From: Candidatus Polarisedimenticola svalbardensis
Lineage (GTDB): Bacteria > Acidobacteriota > Polarisedimenticolia > Polarisedimenticolales > Polarisedimenticolaceae
Reading direction: 5' to 3'
Length of the DNA stretch: 64,000 nt
NCBI GenBank assembly: GCA_014764515.1
Contig: JACXWD010000007.1
Coordinates: 29,182-93,181 of the forward strand
In this document: positions 8,598-17,190 of the stretch, in pieces
Layout: the number at the start of each line of letters is the position of its first letter
Numbering within the stretch: position 1 is the first letter of the stretch
Notes under the pieces: generated by a model
What the model saw: only the letters and a program-made list of their open reading frames with translations
Database searches by the model: none
Told to the model about the DNA's origin: nothing
Translations under genes and position numbers: made by a program

Positions 8598-11555
8598 ATG
8601 CGTCAATCCACGCCAACCATCCTGCTCGCCGCCCTCCTCATCGCTGCGCCGGCTGGCGCCGCCGGCCTGAACCAGGGCCTGGCTCCGGTATCCGTTTCCG
8701 AACTGCTGCCCTGGGCGACCCTGGATCCCTCGATCCCGACCCAGGCGGCGGTAACCGGCGTGGAACCTGGGGAGCGCCCTCTCCGGCCGGAAGAAGCGCT
8801 GGAATATTTCCGCCGGCTGGCCGATCACTCGGAGAGGGCACGGCTGATCGAGTACGCCCGGAGTTACGAGGGCAGACCACTGGTGATCCTGGCGGTGGGC
8901 GACGAAAAGGCGATAGCCGATCTCGACAACTTCAAACAGCAGCATGCCGACCTGCTGGACCCGCGGAAAGGCAAGGACGAGGACGCGGCCGGCCGGCCGG
9001 CGGTGGCCTGGATGGCCTACGGTATCCACGGGGACGAATTGAGCAGTACCGACGCCGCCGCCACGCTGGCCTACTGGCTGGTGGCCGGCGAGGACGAGCG
9101 GGCCCGCACGCTCCGGGAAAAACTGGTCATCCTCATCGATCCCTGCGAGAACCCGGACGGCAGGGCCAGGTACCTGGCCCAGACCATGTCCTTCGCCCAT
9201 CGAACCGCCAACCCGGACCAGGACGACCTCTCCCACGCAGCGGTCTGGCCCTGGGGTCGGGGCAACCATTACCTGTTCGACCTGAACCGGGACTGGTTTA
9301 CCCAGGTCCACCCGGAGAGCGCCCGGTCCACCGTCATCGCCGGCTGGCTTCCCCAACTGCTGGTGGACAGCCATGAGATGGGCGACAACGCCACCTACCT
9401 GTTCCCACCGCCGCGGCACCCGTTCAACCCCCACCTTCCGGAAAACGCACGCCGCTGGGAGCGGGTGTTTTCCGACGACCAGGCGGAGGCTCTGGACAAC
9501 AGGGGCTATCCGTACTTCACGGGCGAATGGAACGAGGAGTTTTTCCCCGGGTACGGCTCGTCCTGGGCCGCCTACCACGGCTCCATCGGTATTCTCTACG
9601 AGATGTCCGGGACTTCCGGGACCGTGGTGCGCAAGCGGGGCGGCACACTCAGGACCTTCGTCCAGGCTGTAGAGCACCAGCTGACGTCATCGGTGGCCAA
9701 CCTGGAATCCCTGGCCGTCAACAGCGAAGCTGTGCTGAAAGATCAGATCGCAGCCCGCCGGGAAGCGGTCAAGGCCGGATCCAGCGGCAACCGCCGTGCC
9801 TGGATTCTGGTCCCCGACCGGCGCCACCCGGAGCGGCTGGGAAAACTGGCGGCGCTGATAACAAGACAGGGTATCGAGGTCCAGGCGCTGACCGGCGAAG
9901 CAGTGAAACTTTCCGGCGCCCGGGACGCCCGGACCGGCGCCGGTTCGGACCTTCAACTGACCGCCGGAACCCTGATGGTCCGTCTGGACCAGCCTGGCGG
10001 CAGGCTGGCCCGGGCGATCCTGGATCCCCACGTGCCGATGGAATCGGTTTTCCTGAGTGAAGAGCGGGAATATCTCGAGAAAGGCAAGGGCAGCAGACTG
10101 TATGAAACCACCGCCTGGTCTCTGATCCTGGGACATGGCGTACCGGCCTACTGGACCGGCGCCGTCCCGGGTGGCAGTTGGCAGGTCTGGGAACCGGCAG
10201 AAGGTGCGGCTGTCGCCGGCAGGATCGCCTCTGCCTATCACTCGGTGATCCTGGATGGAGATCCGGACCGGTCCCCCGCCGTCCTGTCCTTCCTTCTCCA
10301 GAACGGAGTGGTCGTCCGGATCGCCGACAGGCCGTTCACCGTGGGAGGACGGCAGTTCCAGGCTGGAGCGATGGTCGCCCGCCGGGAAGGGAACATCGAC
10401 GGCCTGACCAACGTGCTGAACCAGGCGGGAGAACGATTCCTGGTGGAACTGTTCCCGGTGACCACCTCCCGCTCGGAAGCCGGACCGGATCTGGGAGGCT
10501 CCCACTTCCCTGTTCTGGTTCCGCCTCGAGTTGGCGTTCTCACAGGTATGCCGGTCTCCCCTTCCGCCTACGGCTCCATCTGGCACCTGCTGGACCAGGA
10601 CCTGGACCTGCGGTTCTCCAGCCTGGATGTGGGACGGTTCGGCGCCACCGATCTTTCCCGGTACAACGTTCTGGTCTTCCCTCCGGTGATGGGAGGAACC
10701 GGGATGTACCGCCAGTTGCTGGGAACGCAGGGTGTCAGCCGGCTCAAAAGTTGGGTCGAAGCCGGTGGAACCGCCATCGGCATCGGTGGCGGCGCCCGCA
10801 TGCTGGCGGATGTTGAAACCGGCCTGACCCGGGCACGGTTCCGATCCCAGAGCCTTGAAAATTTCCCGCCGCCGGTGTTCAGCATCCCGGCTTCCGCAGC
10901 CGAGGCTGCAGGCAGGCCGACCGCCCTGGGCCTGCGTGTGCAGACGAGTTCGGACAAGGACAAGGACAAGGACAAGGATGCGCCTGCCGCCCCAACCGGC
11001 TCACCGTACGACGTTGCTCCGATCCTGGGATCCGGAGCCAGGCCGTTCGCCGCAGGTGTGGACCTGGGAACCGAACTGGCCGGAGAGCCTGTTGCGATGA
11101 AGGACTGGGTTCAGGAGACCCTCGCTCCCGGGAAAAAGAACCCGGACAAGGAAGACCTGGAGAAGGCGGACCGTCGGCTGCGGCTGTTCATGCCCCAGGG
11201 CGTCCTGCTGCGCTCCGACCTGGATCCCGAATTCTGGATGAACTTCGGCATGGACCGCTCCATCACCGTCTGGTTCGGAAGGAACGACAGCCTGATCGCC
11301 TCCCCGCCGGTCACCGTGGCGGCCCGGTTCCCCGCCATCGACCGCCTGCATCTGGGCGGCCTCCTGTGGCCCGAGGCGGCGGCACGGATGGCCCGGACCG
11401 GCTATGCCACCCGGGAGAGCCTGGGAAGGGGCCAGATCATCCTGTTCGCCGACCATCCGGCCTATCGCCGCTGGATGCGGGAAACCGAACGGATGTTGTC
11501 CAACGCCATCCTGTACGGTCCAGGACTGGGTACGCGGTGGTCGTCACCGTGGTAA
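8598..11555 (+). CDS. Secreted M14-family zinc carboxypeptidase, multidomain
   Basis: This 985-residue exported metallopeptidase is predicted to trim peptides in the periplasm or outside the cell. ATG 8598 was chosen because GGAG at 8588-8591 precedes it and a classic signal peptide follows, ending near PAGAAG. The M14 zinc site is seen as GIHGDELS (His, Glu) and VDSHEMGDN (His), and ILYEMSGTSG carries the likely catalytic Glu. The C-terminal half contains a glutamine-amidotransferase-like beta-alpha stretch (VLVFPPVMGG, GTAIGIGGGAR) common in this large M14 subtype. A D-K repeat lies around residue 786. Its 3' end overlaps the convergent VWFA gene by 12 bases. Confidence 0.88.
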   Translation: MRQSTPTILLAALLIAAPAGAAGLNQGLAPVSVSELLPWATLDPSIPTQAAVTGVEPGERPLRPEEALEYFRRLADHSERARLIEYARSYEGRPLVILAVGDEKAIADLDNFKQQHADLLDPRKGKDEDAAGRPAVAWMAYGIHGDELSSTDAAATLAYWLVAGEDERARTLREKLVILIDPCENPDGRARYLAQTMSFAHRTANPDQDDLSHAAVWPWGRGNHYLFDLNRDWFTQVHPESARSTVIAGWLPQLLVDSHEMGDNATYLFPPPRHPFNPHLPENARRWERVFSDDQAEALDNRGYPYFTGEWNEEFFPGYGSSWAAYHGSIGILYEMSGTSGTVVRKRGGTLRTFVQAVEHQLTSSVANLESLAVNSEAVLKDQIAARREAVKAGSSGNRRAWILVPDRRHPERLGKLAALITRQGIEVQALTGEAVKLSGARDARTGAGSDLQLTAGTLMVRLDQPGGRLARAILDPHVPMESVFLSEEREYLEKGKGSRLYETTAWSLILGHGVPAYWTGAVPGGSWQVWEPAEGAAVAGRIASAYHSVILDGDPDRSPAVLSFLLQNGVVVRIADRPFTVGGRQFQAGAMVARREGNIDGLTNVLNQAGERFLVELFPVTTSRSEAGPDLGGSHFPVLVPPRVGVLTGMPVSPSAYGSIWHLLDQDLDLRFSSLDVGRFGATDLSRYNVLVFPPVMGGTGMYRQLLGTQGVSRLKSWVEAGGTAIGIGGGARMLADVETGLTRARFRSQSLENFPPPVFSIPASAAEAAGRPTALGLRVQTSSDKDKDKDKDAPAAPTGSPYDVAPILGSGARPFAAGVDLGTELAGEPVAMKDWVQETLAPGKKNPDKEDLEKADRRLRLFMPQGVLLRSDLDPEFWMNFGMDRSITVWFGRNDSLIASPPVTVAARFPAIDRLHLGGLLWPEAAARMARTGYATRESLGRGQIILFADHPAYRRWMRETERMLSNAILYGPGLGTRWSSPW
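10953..10979 (+). repeat. In-frame hexanucleotide repeat (GACAAG)
   Basis: GACAAG is repeated four times plus a partial GAT within the M14 peptidase gene and encodes Asp-Lys pairs at about residues 786-794. It is in frame and probably a hydrophilic linker that can expand or contract by two residues without breaking the gene. Confidence 0.9.
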
Positions 11556-12932
11556 GCCGGCCGCTACCGGCGGCACGGTCACGGCGGTAACCGATGCGGA
11601 CGGCCCGGCCTGTGCCGGGTCGTTCAGGACCACGATCAGCTCGTACTCCCCTGGCGCCAGTTTTAAGGTCCCGGCCCAATCCAGCGACCGGCCGGCGGCA
11701 AGATCCTCCCTGTACACCTTCACCGCCCGGCGGTTCCGGGTCACCAGGATCGCTACTGTCCCATCCCCGACCGGGGGCGGCCCCTGGGCTTCGAGCCGCA
11801 CCTTCCAGCTCCTTTCGCCCCTTGGCTTCAACAGCTTCAGGCCGGCGGTGATCCGGGGATCCATGTACCGCTCCGGATTCAACTCCGCGGCGGTCACGGA
11901 AGCATCCCTGAGGTCTTCTACGGGCCATTCCCGGAGACGTTCCGGGTGGCGGGCCGACAGGCCGTTGCCCCGAACCCGGATGACGATGTTGCGGGTATTC
12001 TCTACACCGTTGCGGCCGGTCTCCTTCAGGTAGAACCCCAGGGTGTAGCGGCATTCCAGATCCCGCCGTGCACGTGCGTACCCCAGGGTGAGGTCGTTGG
12101 TCAAACGTGTGAACCGGCCGCCGGTTTCGTTGGCCAGCCGGGCCAGAGCCCGCGACCCCCCTGTCGGCTCGGTCTTCCTGCCCTGCTGCGGCGGCTCCAG
12201 GCCCCGGGCATAAACCGGATAGATCGCCGACCGGCTTTCCGCCGCACGGTGGGCCACGTCCAGGAACCACAGGTCGTTGTCGTCGGCGCGGCCCAGGAAA
12301 GAGGAGAACAGAACCACAGCTTTGGCTCCTTCATATTCGGCCAGAACACTCATGAGGCGAGAAAGGTCCCGGAAATACCCGCGCTCGGTCAGCGGGCGGT
12401 ACGGCGGGTCGAAAAGCTTCGCCCAGATGGTGACGTCCTGTTCCATGCTGTCCAGGGCCAGGGTGAGTGTTGCCCGGTCGGATGTGAACGGCGCCAGGAT
12501 CCTCAACCCGTCGGTAAGAACCGCCACCATCATTTCATTCGCCGTCCCGACCTCTCCGGCGACAATCTCACGGGCGCCGGCCAGGGCGTCCAGCCGGTCT
12601 CCCATATCCATGTGGTAATGGTCGAAAAGGAGCACCACCCGGGCCGGTCGGCTCGACGGCAGAGAGAACGGATCCGTACCGCTGCTCCGGGGCAACCGGT
12701 CCGGCGTGGCCCCGGTGGCGCAGGCTGCGTCCATCGTGTCGATGTCAACCGGCCGGTTCTGGACCAGCAGGGTAAAATCATCCTGCGAAAGTCCCGGCAC
12801 CGTCCGGCCGGAACGATCAGTCACCAGCACGTCCACCAGCACCAGGCGGACACTGACCTGTTCTTCCTGTTCCAGGTCCACCGGAGTCTCGGCGGACAAC
12901 CGGCCTGCGGTCAGGGCCAGCACAAGGAACAC
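11544..12932 (-). CDS. VWFA-related domain protein (acidobacterial type), secreted
   Basis: The protein (about 462 aa) is predicted to be exported, with a hydrophobic segment (FLVLALTAG) at the N-terminus. It matches the acidobacterial VWFA-related family: an N-terminal beta region (VRLVLVDVLVTDRSG, VPGLSQDDFTLLV) followed by a Rossmann-like domain (RVVLLFDHYHMDMGDR). The MIDAS DxSxS metal motif of true VWA domains is absent, replaced by FDHYHM. The listed start is GTG 12932, twelve bases after the upstream stop. No ATG is available in frame, and the basic signal-peptide n-region would lie just upstream, so the exact start is uncertain. Its function is unknown. Confidence 0.8.
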   Translation of the reverse strand: MFLVLALTAGRLSAETPVDLEQEEQVSVRLVLVDVLVTDRSGRTVPGLSQDDFTLLVQNRPVDIDTMDAACATGATPDRLPRSSGTDPFSLPSSRPARVVLLFDHYHMDMGDRLDALAGAREIVAGEVGTANEMMVAVLTDGLRILAPFTSDRATLTLALDSMEQDVTIWAKLFDPPYRPLTERGYFRDLSRLMSVLAEYEGAKAVVLFSSFLGRADDNDLWFLDVAHRAAESRSAIYPVYARGLEPPQQGRKTEPTGGSRALARLANETGGRFTRLTNDLTLGYARARRDLECRYTLGFYLKETGRNGVENTRNIVIRVRGNGLSARHPERLREWPVEDLRDASVTAAELNPERYMDPRITAGLKLLKPRGERSWKVRLEAQGPPPVGDGTVAILVTRNRRAVKVYREDLAAGRSLDWAGTLKLAPGEYELIVVLNDPAQAGPSASVTAVTVPPVAAGLPR

Positions 12933-12943
12933 AAACAGGCCGG

Positions 12944-13612
12944 TTACACGAATTCGGCAATCTCCTTCAGGGACTTGCGACGGATGTCCGGCACTTCGAC
13001 TCCTGCGGCAGGGTAACCGACTACCAGCAACAGGAACGGCCGTTCGTTTTCCGGCCTCCCGAGGATGGTGTTGAGGAATTTCATCGGACTGGGAGTGTGG
13101 GTCAGCGACACGAGACCGGCCTGATGCACCGCTGCTATGAGAAGACCGGTGGCGAGACCGACCGACTCCACGGTGTAATAGTGTTTTCTCTTGCCGCCGT
13201 CTTCCCCGGTGCCGTACATCTCGCCGAAAACGGCGATGAGCGTCGGAGCGGTTTCCAGAAACGGCTTGTCATGGTCGGTCCCCAGAGGTTCCAGTGCCTC
13301 CAGCCACTCCTTCGGGGCGCGATGGCTGTAGAACTCCCGCTCTTCCTCCTCTGCGCCGACCCGGATCCGCCGTCGCATGACAGGATCGGACACCACGACA
13401 AACTTCCAGGGCTGCAGGTTGGCGCCGCTGGGGGCGGTTCCGGCGGCACGGATACAGTTTTCGATGACCTCTCGGGAAACCGGTCGGGAGTCGAACTCCC
13501 GTACCGTCCGGCGACGGTCCAGCTCGCGGTAGAACGTTTCCGACCTGCGCTTCATCTCCGCTTCCGGCAACTCGGCGTAACCGGTGAGTGGGATGAACTT
13601 CGCCTGGCTCAC
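12944..13612 (-). CDS. Nitroreductase-family FMN oxidoreductase (iodotyrosine-deiodinase-like)
   Basis: This 222-residue flavoprotein has the nitroreductase fold. The FMN-binding N-terminal motif is [14 protein letters not shown], followed by [15 protein letters not shown], and the C-terminal motif reads [19 protein letters not shown]. The order and the ANLQPW signature resemble the iodotyrosine deiodinase/BluB branch more than NfsB. It would reduce or dehalogenate an aromatic or quinone substrate with NAD(P)H, but the substrate is not evident. The start is GTG, overlapping the stop of the HEAT lipoprotein gene by four bases (GTGA), so the two are translationally coupled. Confidence 0.87.
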   Translation of the reverse strand: MSQAKFIPLTGYAELPEAEMKRRSETFYRELDRRRTVREFDSRPVSREVIENCIRAAGTAPSGANLQPWKFVVVSDPVMRRRIRVGAEEEEREFYSHRAPKEWLEALEPLGTDHDKPFLETAPTLIAVFGEMYGTGEDGGKRKHYYTVESVGLATGLLIAAVHQAGLVSLTHTPSPMKFLNTILGRPENERPFLLLVVGYPAAGVEVPDIRRKSLKEIAEFV

Positions 13613-14853
13613 TCCGCCGGGCCCTTGCGGCCACCGATCTCCAGGATTGCGTTGGCGGCGCAGAGCTGGACGTAAGGGTTGTCGTGGGCCAGGAGCGGCT
13701 CAACGGAGTCGACAGCAGCCAGGCTGCCCCAGTTGCCCAGACAGTCCAGCGCGGCCATGATTACGTCAGGATCGGTCCCGGCAAGCTTCTCGACGACCAT
13801 CGCCTCGAGAGAAGGATCACCGTTGTGCTCCAGGCCCAGCAGTGCGGGACGAACCACCGAGGAAGTGGCGTCACCGGCCAGTTTCACCAGTACGCTGCGG
13901 CTGACCTCGTCATGCACTTCGTGAAGCTGGTTGGCGAGAGTCACCCGGACCAGTTCCTTGTCCGCCGTCGCCAACCGGTCCAGCACCGGTCCAGCGGTGG
14001 CGGAGTCTCCCAGCTTCAGGAGGGCGGCGGCGCTGACCACCTGCACCAGTTCGTCCTCATGGGCGGCCAGCTTTTGAAGCCGGGGGATCATTTCCGTGTT
14101 CCCCAGTTTCCCAAGGCTCTCGATGGCGTTCAGAACCAGTCCCTGGGTATTGACGAACCGCTGGACGTACTCGGCCAGAGTCGGATCCCCTGCTTCGCCC
14201 ATGGCGATGATGGCGTGCTTCCTGCGGGCCCCCAGTTCCACCGCCAGTCCCTTTTTCAGGATCTCCACCGCCCAGGGCTGTCGGATCTGTCCCAGGATCA
14301 GGAACGTTTCATCCCTCACCGACTCATCGTCGGACTCCAGCCGACGGTACAACAAGCTTTCCACCAGGTCCTTCTCACCGTGGTTGCCCAGGAAAGCGAG
14401 GATCTCCGCATTGGTGGAGGTGGTTTCCGCTTCTGCGATCCCCTTGAGCCATTCGATGGCCGCAGGATCGTCCAGGTAGGCCAGGGCCAGGGCGGCCACC
14501 TGCTTGGCGCCGCCGCGCCTGTTGGCGAAGGCTGCCTGCAGGGCATCCATCGCTTCCGGGATCGGGCGATCGGCCAGGCCTCGCAAGGCGGCGCTGAAGG
14601 TTTCATATCCCTTGGCGCCCGATTTCTCGATCAGGATCGCACCGGTCTCCGGAGCGGTGGACTGGGTGGCTATCTGGATGCCGTACTGCTCGTAAGCCCG
14701 GTCCGCGTCCATCACGGCGTTGTACACCGCCAGCGCCTCGACGGATTTTTCATCCATAGGGTCGGCACTGCCGCAGCCGACTCCGGCGACCATCAACAGG
14801 CCGAGGAACACCGCCCCGCAGGGATACAAGGCTCTCTTGGACTGACTGATCAT
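13609..14853 (-). CDS. HEAT-repeat lipoprotein
   Basis: The 414-residue protein begins with a lipoprotein signal peptide ending VAGVGC, the lipobox Cys, so it is probably anchored in a membrane and faces the periplasm. The rest consists of repeated helical pairs of HEAT/PBS-lyase type, for example [30 protein letters not shown], and LARDPDV-like [18 protein letters not shown]. These form a scaffold for protein binding. A GAGGGAAAA sequence precedes ATG 14853. It heads the leftward set with the nitroreductase and VWFA-related genes. No specific partner is evident. Confidence 0.8.
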   Translation of the reverse strand: MISQSKRALYPCGAVFLGLLMVAGVGCGSADPMDEKSVEALAVYNAVMDADRAYEQYGIQIATQSTAPETGAILIEKSGAKGYETFSAALRGLADRPIPEAMDALQAAFANRRGGAKQVAALALAYLDDPAAIEWLKGIAEAETTSTNAEILAFLGNHGEKDLVESLLYRRLESDDESVRDETFLILGQIRQPWAVEILKKGLAVELGARRKHAIIAMGEAGDPTLAEYVQRFVNTQGLVLNAIESLGKLGNTEMIPRLQKLAAHEDELVQVVSAAALLKLGDSATAGPVLDRLATADKELVRVTLANQLHEVHDEVSRSVLVKLAGDATSSVVRPALLGLEHNGDPSLEAMVVEKLAGTDPDVIMAALDCLGNWGSLAAVDSVEPLLAHDNPYVQLCAANAILEIGGRKGPAE

Positions 14854-14931
14854 TTTTCCCTCGATTCCGGCATGTTCGTCTCCCCCGGGATCGCCCCGTG
14901 GAGTGGCACGCAGTTCGCGTGGATTATATTA

Positions 14932-14971
14932 CGGGGACAGCAACCGAAACCCGGGTTTCGGGGACACCTTT
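14932..14971. repeat. 40-bp palindromic repeat, copy A
   Basis: The sequence from 14932 to 14971 is bounded by GGGGACAGCAACC and GGGGACACC and centred on a perfect 16-bp palindrome, CGAAACCCGGGTTTCG (14945-14960). Its reverse complement matches 22108-22147 at 39 of 40 positions. It lies between the leftward HEAT lipoprotein gene and acpS. A mobile intergenic element is the simplest explanation. Confidence 0.85.
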
Positions 14972-15008
14972 AGGCGATAATGTCGGTTCGGGACAGGAGT
15001 ATGACCGG

Positions 15009-15398
15009 ATGATCGTAGGGATCGGAATCGACCTGGTGGAGGTGGCGCGCATCCGCCGGGAGGTGGAGCGGCATGGTGACGGCGTCCTCCTGGAGGTCCT
15101 GACCCCGGGGGAACTGGATTATTGCCGATCCCTGGCCCGGCCCTACCCGTCCTTGGCCGCCCGATTCGCCGCCAAAGAGGCTCTGTTCAAAGCGCTGGGG
15201 AGCGGCAAACGGGACACCATGAGCTGGCAGGATCTTACGGTCCGCCGGAACGATCTCGGGAAACCGGATCTGGCCCTTACCGGGGCAACAGCCGAAGCGG
15301 TCCGGACGCTGGCGGCAGACCGGGTCCATCTCAGCCTGACCCATACCGAAGACCACGCCCTGGCGGCGGTGGTCCTGGAAAAGGCCGAATCGGGCTGA
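15009..15398 (+). CDS. acpS: Holo-[acyl-carrier-protein] synthase
   Basis: AcpS transfers 4'-phosphopantetheine from CoA to the serine of acyl carrier protein and is needed for fatty-acid synthesis. The 129-residue protein has both family motifs: GIGIDLVEVARI, with the magnesium-binding Asp, and RFAAKEALFKALG, with the catalytic Glu/Lys. ATG 15009 is preferred because AGGAG (14995-14999) is nine bases upstream. A repeat element (14932-14971) lies just before it. No partner ACP gene is adjacent. Confidence 0.93.
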   Translation: MIVGIGIDLVEVARIRREVERHGDGVLLEVLTPGELDYCRSLARPYPSLAARFAAKEALFKALGSGKRDTMSWQDLTVRRNDLGKPDLALTGATAEAVRTLAADRVHLSLTHTEDHALAAVVLEKAESG

Positions 15399-15508
15399 TC
15401 ACCGAGGACTATTTGAGTTATTCGTGAAATGCGGCCGGCACATTGCAAAAATGTACCGGTTGCCCTCCCGGAATCAGGCTACATTGGTGGGCATGGAGGA
15501 TTTCAACC

Positions 15509-16108
15509 ATGCGCACACTCAAGCTGTCCGGAATCATTCTGCTGGCCCTCGGGCTCTCGCTGATCCTGTCCTGCTCTTCGGATATAACCGGCACGGGTAA
15601 CGGCAGCCTGCAGGTCTACATCACTGATGCGCCCATCGACTTCACAGGCGTATCGGCGGTGAACGTCACATTCTCGGGGATCGTCCTGTATCCGGAAGAT
15701 GATGATGGAGCCGGCGAAGAAGCCGGAAGCATGGATCTTGATATCAGCCCGGCCATCCTGGCCCACGAAGGCACGATCAACCTGCTGGACTATCAGGACG
15801 GCGCCGTGATCCTGGTCGGCGGTGCCGACATACCTGCCGGAACGTACAGCCGGATCCGACTCCTGGTTTCCGAAGTGACCCTGGTGGAGGACGACGACGG
15901 TGACCCGGAAACACCGGAGGTCGTGGAACCGGTCAAGTTGTCATCAGGCAAGATCGACATTCACTTCGGGTTCACCCTGGGAGACGGCGAAGAGGCCGAC
16001 GTGATCCTGGACTTCGACGCGGCCGAGTCGGTCCACATCAACGAGACCGGCAACGGGAAGTACATCCTCAGGCCGGTGGTGAACCACATCAGCACCACGA
16101 TCCTGTAG
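15509..16108 (+). CDS. DUF4382 lipoprotein
   Basis: The 199-residue protein has a lipoprotein signal (LALGLSLILSC, Cys at about residue 22). A DUF4382 domain follows, beginning GSLQVYITDAPIDF and continuing AVNVTFSGIVLY. It is acidic, with runs of Asp/Glu (PEDDDG, VEDDDGDPETPE) that could bind calcium. ATG 15509 is chosen for the strong GGAGG nine bases upstream (15495-15499). DUF4382 proteins are cell-surface beta-sandwich proteins of unknown function. The gene stands alone between acpS and the selenoprotein gene. Confidence 0.83.
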   Translation: MRTLKLSGIILLALGLSLILSCSSDITGTGNGSLQVYITDAPIDFTGVSAVNVTFSGIVLYPEDDDGAGEEAGSMDLDISPAILAHEGTINLLDYQDGAVILVGGADIPAGTYSRIRLLVSEVTLVEDDDGDPETPEVVEPVKLSSGKIDIHFGFTLGDGEEADVILDFDAAESVHINETGNGKYILRPVVNHISTTIL

Positions 16109-16140
16109 AGGCCGACGGCAAAGCTCCGCTCTCTGGATGA

Positions 16141-16168
16141 CCCACGCAGCCGGACGAGGTGGCGTGGG
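16141..16168. other. Hairpin downstream of the DUF4382 gene
   Basis: CCCACGC (16141-16147) and GCGTGGG (16162-16168) form a perfect 7-bp stem with a 14-base loop. No T-run follows, so it is at best a weak or factor-dependent terminator between two separately promoted genes. Confidence 0.35.
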
Positions 16169-16195
16169 CCCCAAGGAACATTTTGCGGAATAGAC

Positions 16196-16227
16196 TACAA
16201 TGCCCGCGCCGGGACGGTTGGTCCCGG
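16196..16227 (+). promoter_or_regulatory. Candidate -10 element and 5' UTR hairpin of the selenoprotein gene
   Basis: TACAAT at 16196-16201 is a good -10 hexamer, but no convincing -35 is seen at the usual distance. Immediately downstream, CCGGGAC (16209-16215) and GTCCCGG (16221-16227) form a perfect 7-bp hairpin with a 5-base loop, which would lie at the very 5' end of the transcript. The hairpin could stabilise the message or regulate access to it. It is separate from the Shine-Dalgarno at 16248-16255. Confidence 0.4.
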
Positions 16228-16262
16228 TACTGCACGGATAACACCACAAAGGAGGAAGCGCG

Positions 16263-17021
16263 ATGATCGCCGAAGGCACCAAGGCGCCCGGGTTCACCCT
16301 CAAGGATCACCTTGGGCGGGAGATTTCCCTGGACAGCCTGACCGGCAAGCACCATGTGATGCTGCTGTTCTACCCTCTCGATTTCACACCGACGTGAAGC
16401 AATGAAGTGCCCGAAACGGAAGCCCTGCTTTCACGTTTCGGAGCAGCCAATACCCAGGTTCTGGGTATCAGTATCGACAGTGTTTTCTGCCATGCCAACT
16501 GGGCTGTGAGCATAGGCGGGATTTCCTTCCCGCTGCTGGCCGATTTCCATCCCAAGGGCGCCGTTGCCTCAAGCTACGGCCTGTACCTTGAAGGCGCCGG
16601 AATCACCGATCGGGCCACCGTGATCATCGACGCCGGCGGTACGGTGCGGCACAGCTCCTCGGTCACACCTGGTGGCCGTCGGGATATCGGCGAACTGGCC
16701 GCCCTGTGCGAGAAGGTGGACAAGGAATACAGCGGCCCGAAACAGGCCGTGCCGGCTCCAGGTTCCTTCCCCGGCGGATCCACGCTGTTCGTCAAATCAT
16801 CCTGCGGACACTCCCTGAAGGCTCTGAACGCCAGGGCGAACTTCCACCTGGAAGGCGCCATCACTCTGAAGAACGTGAGTGAAGACGCCGCCGCCATGGC
16901 CGAACTCAAGCAAATCGGTGGAAAAGACCAGGCGCCCTGCCTGGTGGTGGACGGCAAGCCGATGTATGAAGCGGATGACATCGTCAAGGCGATGGTCGAT
17001 GTAGTACCGTACTTGAAATAA
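16263..17021 (+). CDS. Selenocysteine-containing peroxiredoxin-glutaredoxin fusion (in-frame TGA at 16395-16397)
   Basis: The frame reads through one TGA, codon 45, to give 252 residues. A near-perfect Shine-Dalgarno (AAAGGAGG, 16248-16255) precedes ATG 16263, so translation starts upstream of the TGA. The TGA falls exactly at the peroxidatic Cys of an AhpE/BCP-like peroxiredoxin: FYPLDFTPT-U-SNEVPETEA. The domain continues with GISIDSVFCHANW, where Cys76 may be the resolving residue, and ISFPLLADFHP. From about residue 172 a glutaredoxin-like domain follows (LFVKSSCGHSLKAL, Cys181 in a monothiol CGHS; cis-Pro region APCLVVDG). It probably reduces peroxides, using its own Grx domain as reductant. 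A SECIS-like hairpin follows the TGA. No selABC genes are in the window. Confidence 0.88.
16411..16441 (+). promoter_or_regulatory. Candidate bacterial SECIS element
   Basis: CCGAAACG (16411-16418) and CGTTTCGG (16434-16441) form a perfect 8-bp stem beginning 14 bases after the TGA. The 15-base loop starts with G and can close further through AAGC/GCTT. The apical region lies about 22-36 bases past the TGA, within the range known for bacterial SECIS hairpins that recruit SelB. It is inside the coding sequence, as bacterial SECIS elements are. Confidence 0.65.
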
Positions 17022-17048
17022 ATCAACTGATCTCAGTGCAACGAAATG

Positions 17049-17084
17049 ACGCCGCCGTTCGTTATACAGGACGGCGGCGTTTTT
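17049..17084 (+). terminator. Rho-independent terminator
   Basis: ACGCCGCCGT (17049-17058) and ACGGCGGCGT (17071-17080) form a perfect 10-bp GC-rich stem with a 12-base loop, followed directly by TTTT. It ends the selenoprotein transcript. Confidence 0.9.
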
Positions 17085-17190
17085 CGTTCAGTTTCCCCCT
17101 GCCGCATCCTGGGGTAACATTCAGGGACGCTTTTCCGAGGGGGATGGCCGCCACCGTGTTTTAGCCCGACGGTGGAGTCAAAGGTTGTTC

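Noticed and set aside
10953..10979. GACAAG repeat as a CRISPR or phase-variation tract
   Set aside because: Units are six bases and in frame, with no spacers. Slippage by one unit would keep the reading frame.
16407..17021. Separate gene starting at GTG 16407, or a pseudogene broken by TGA 16395
   Set aside because: The GTG has no Shine-Dalgarno and lies inside a peroxiredoxin domain. Both sides of the TGA are intact, the TGA sits at the catalytic Cys, and a SECIS-like hairpin follows, so Sec decoding fits better than decay.
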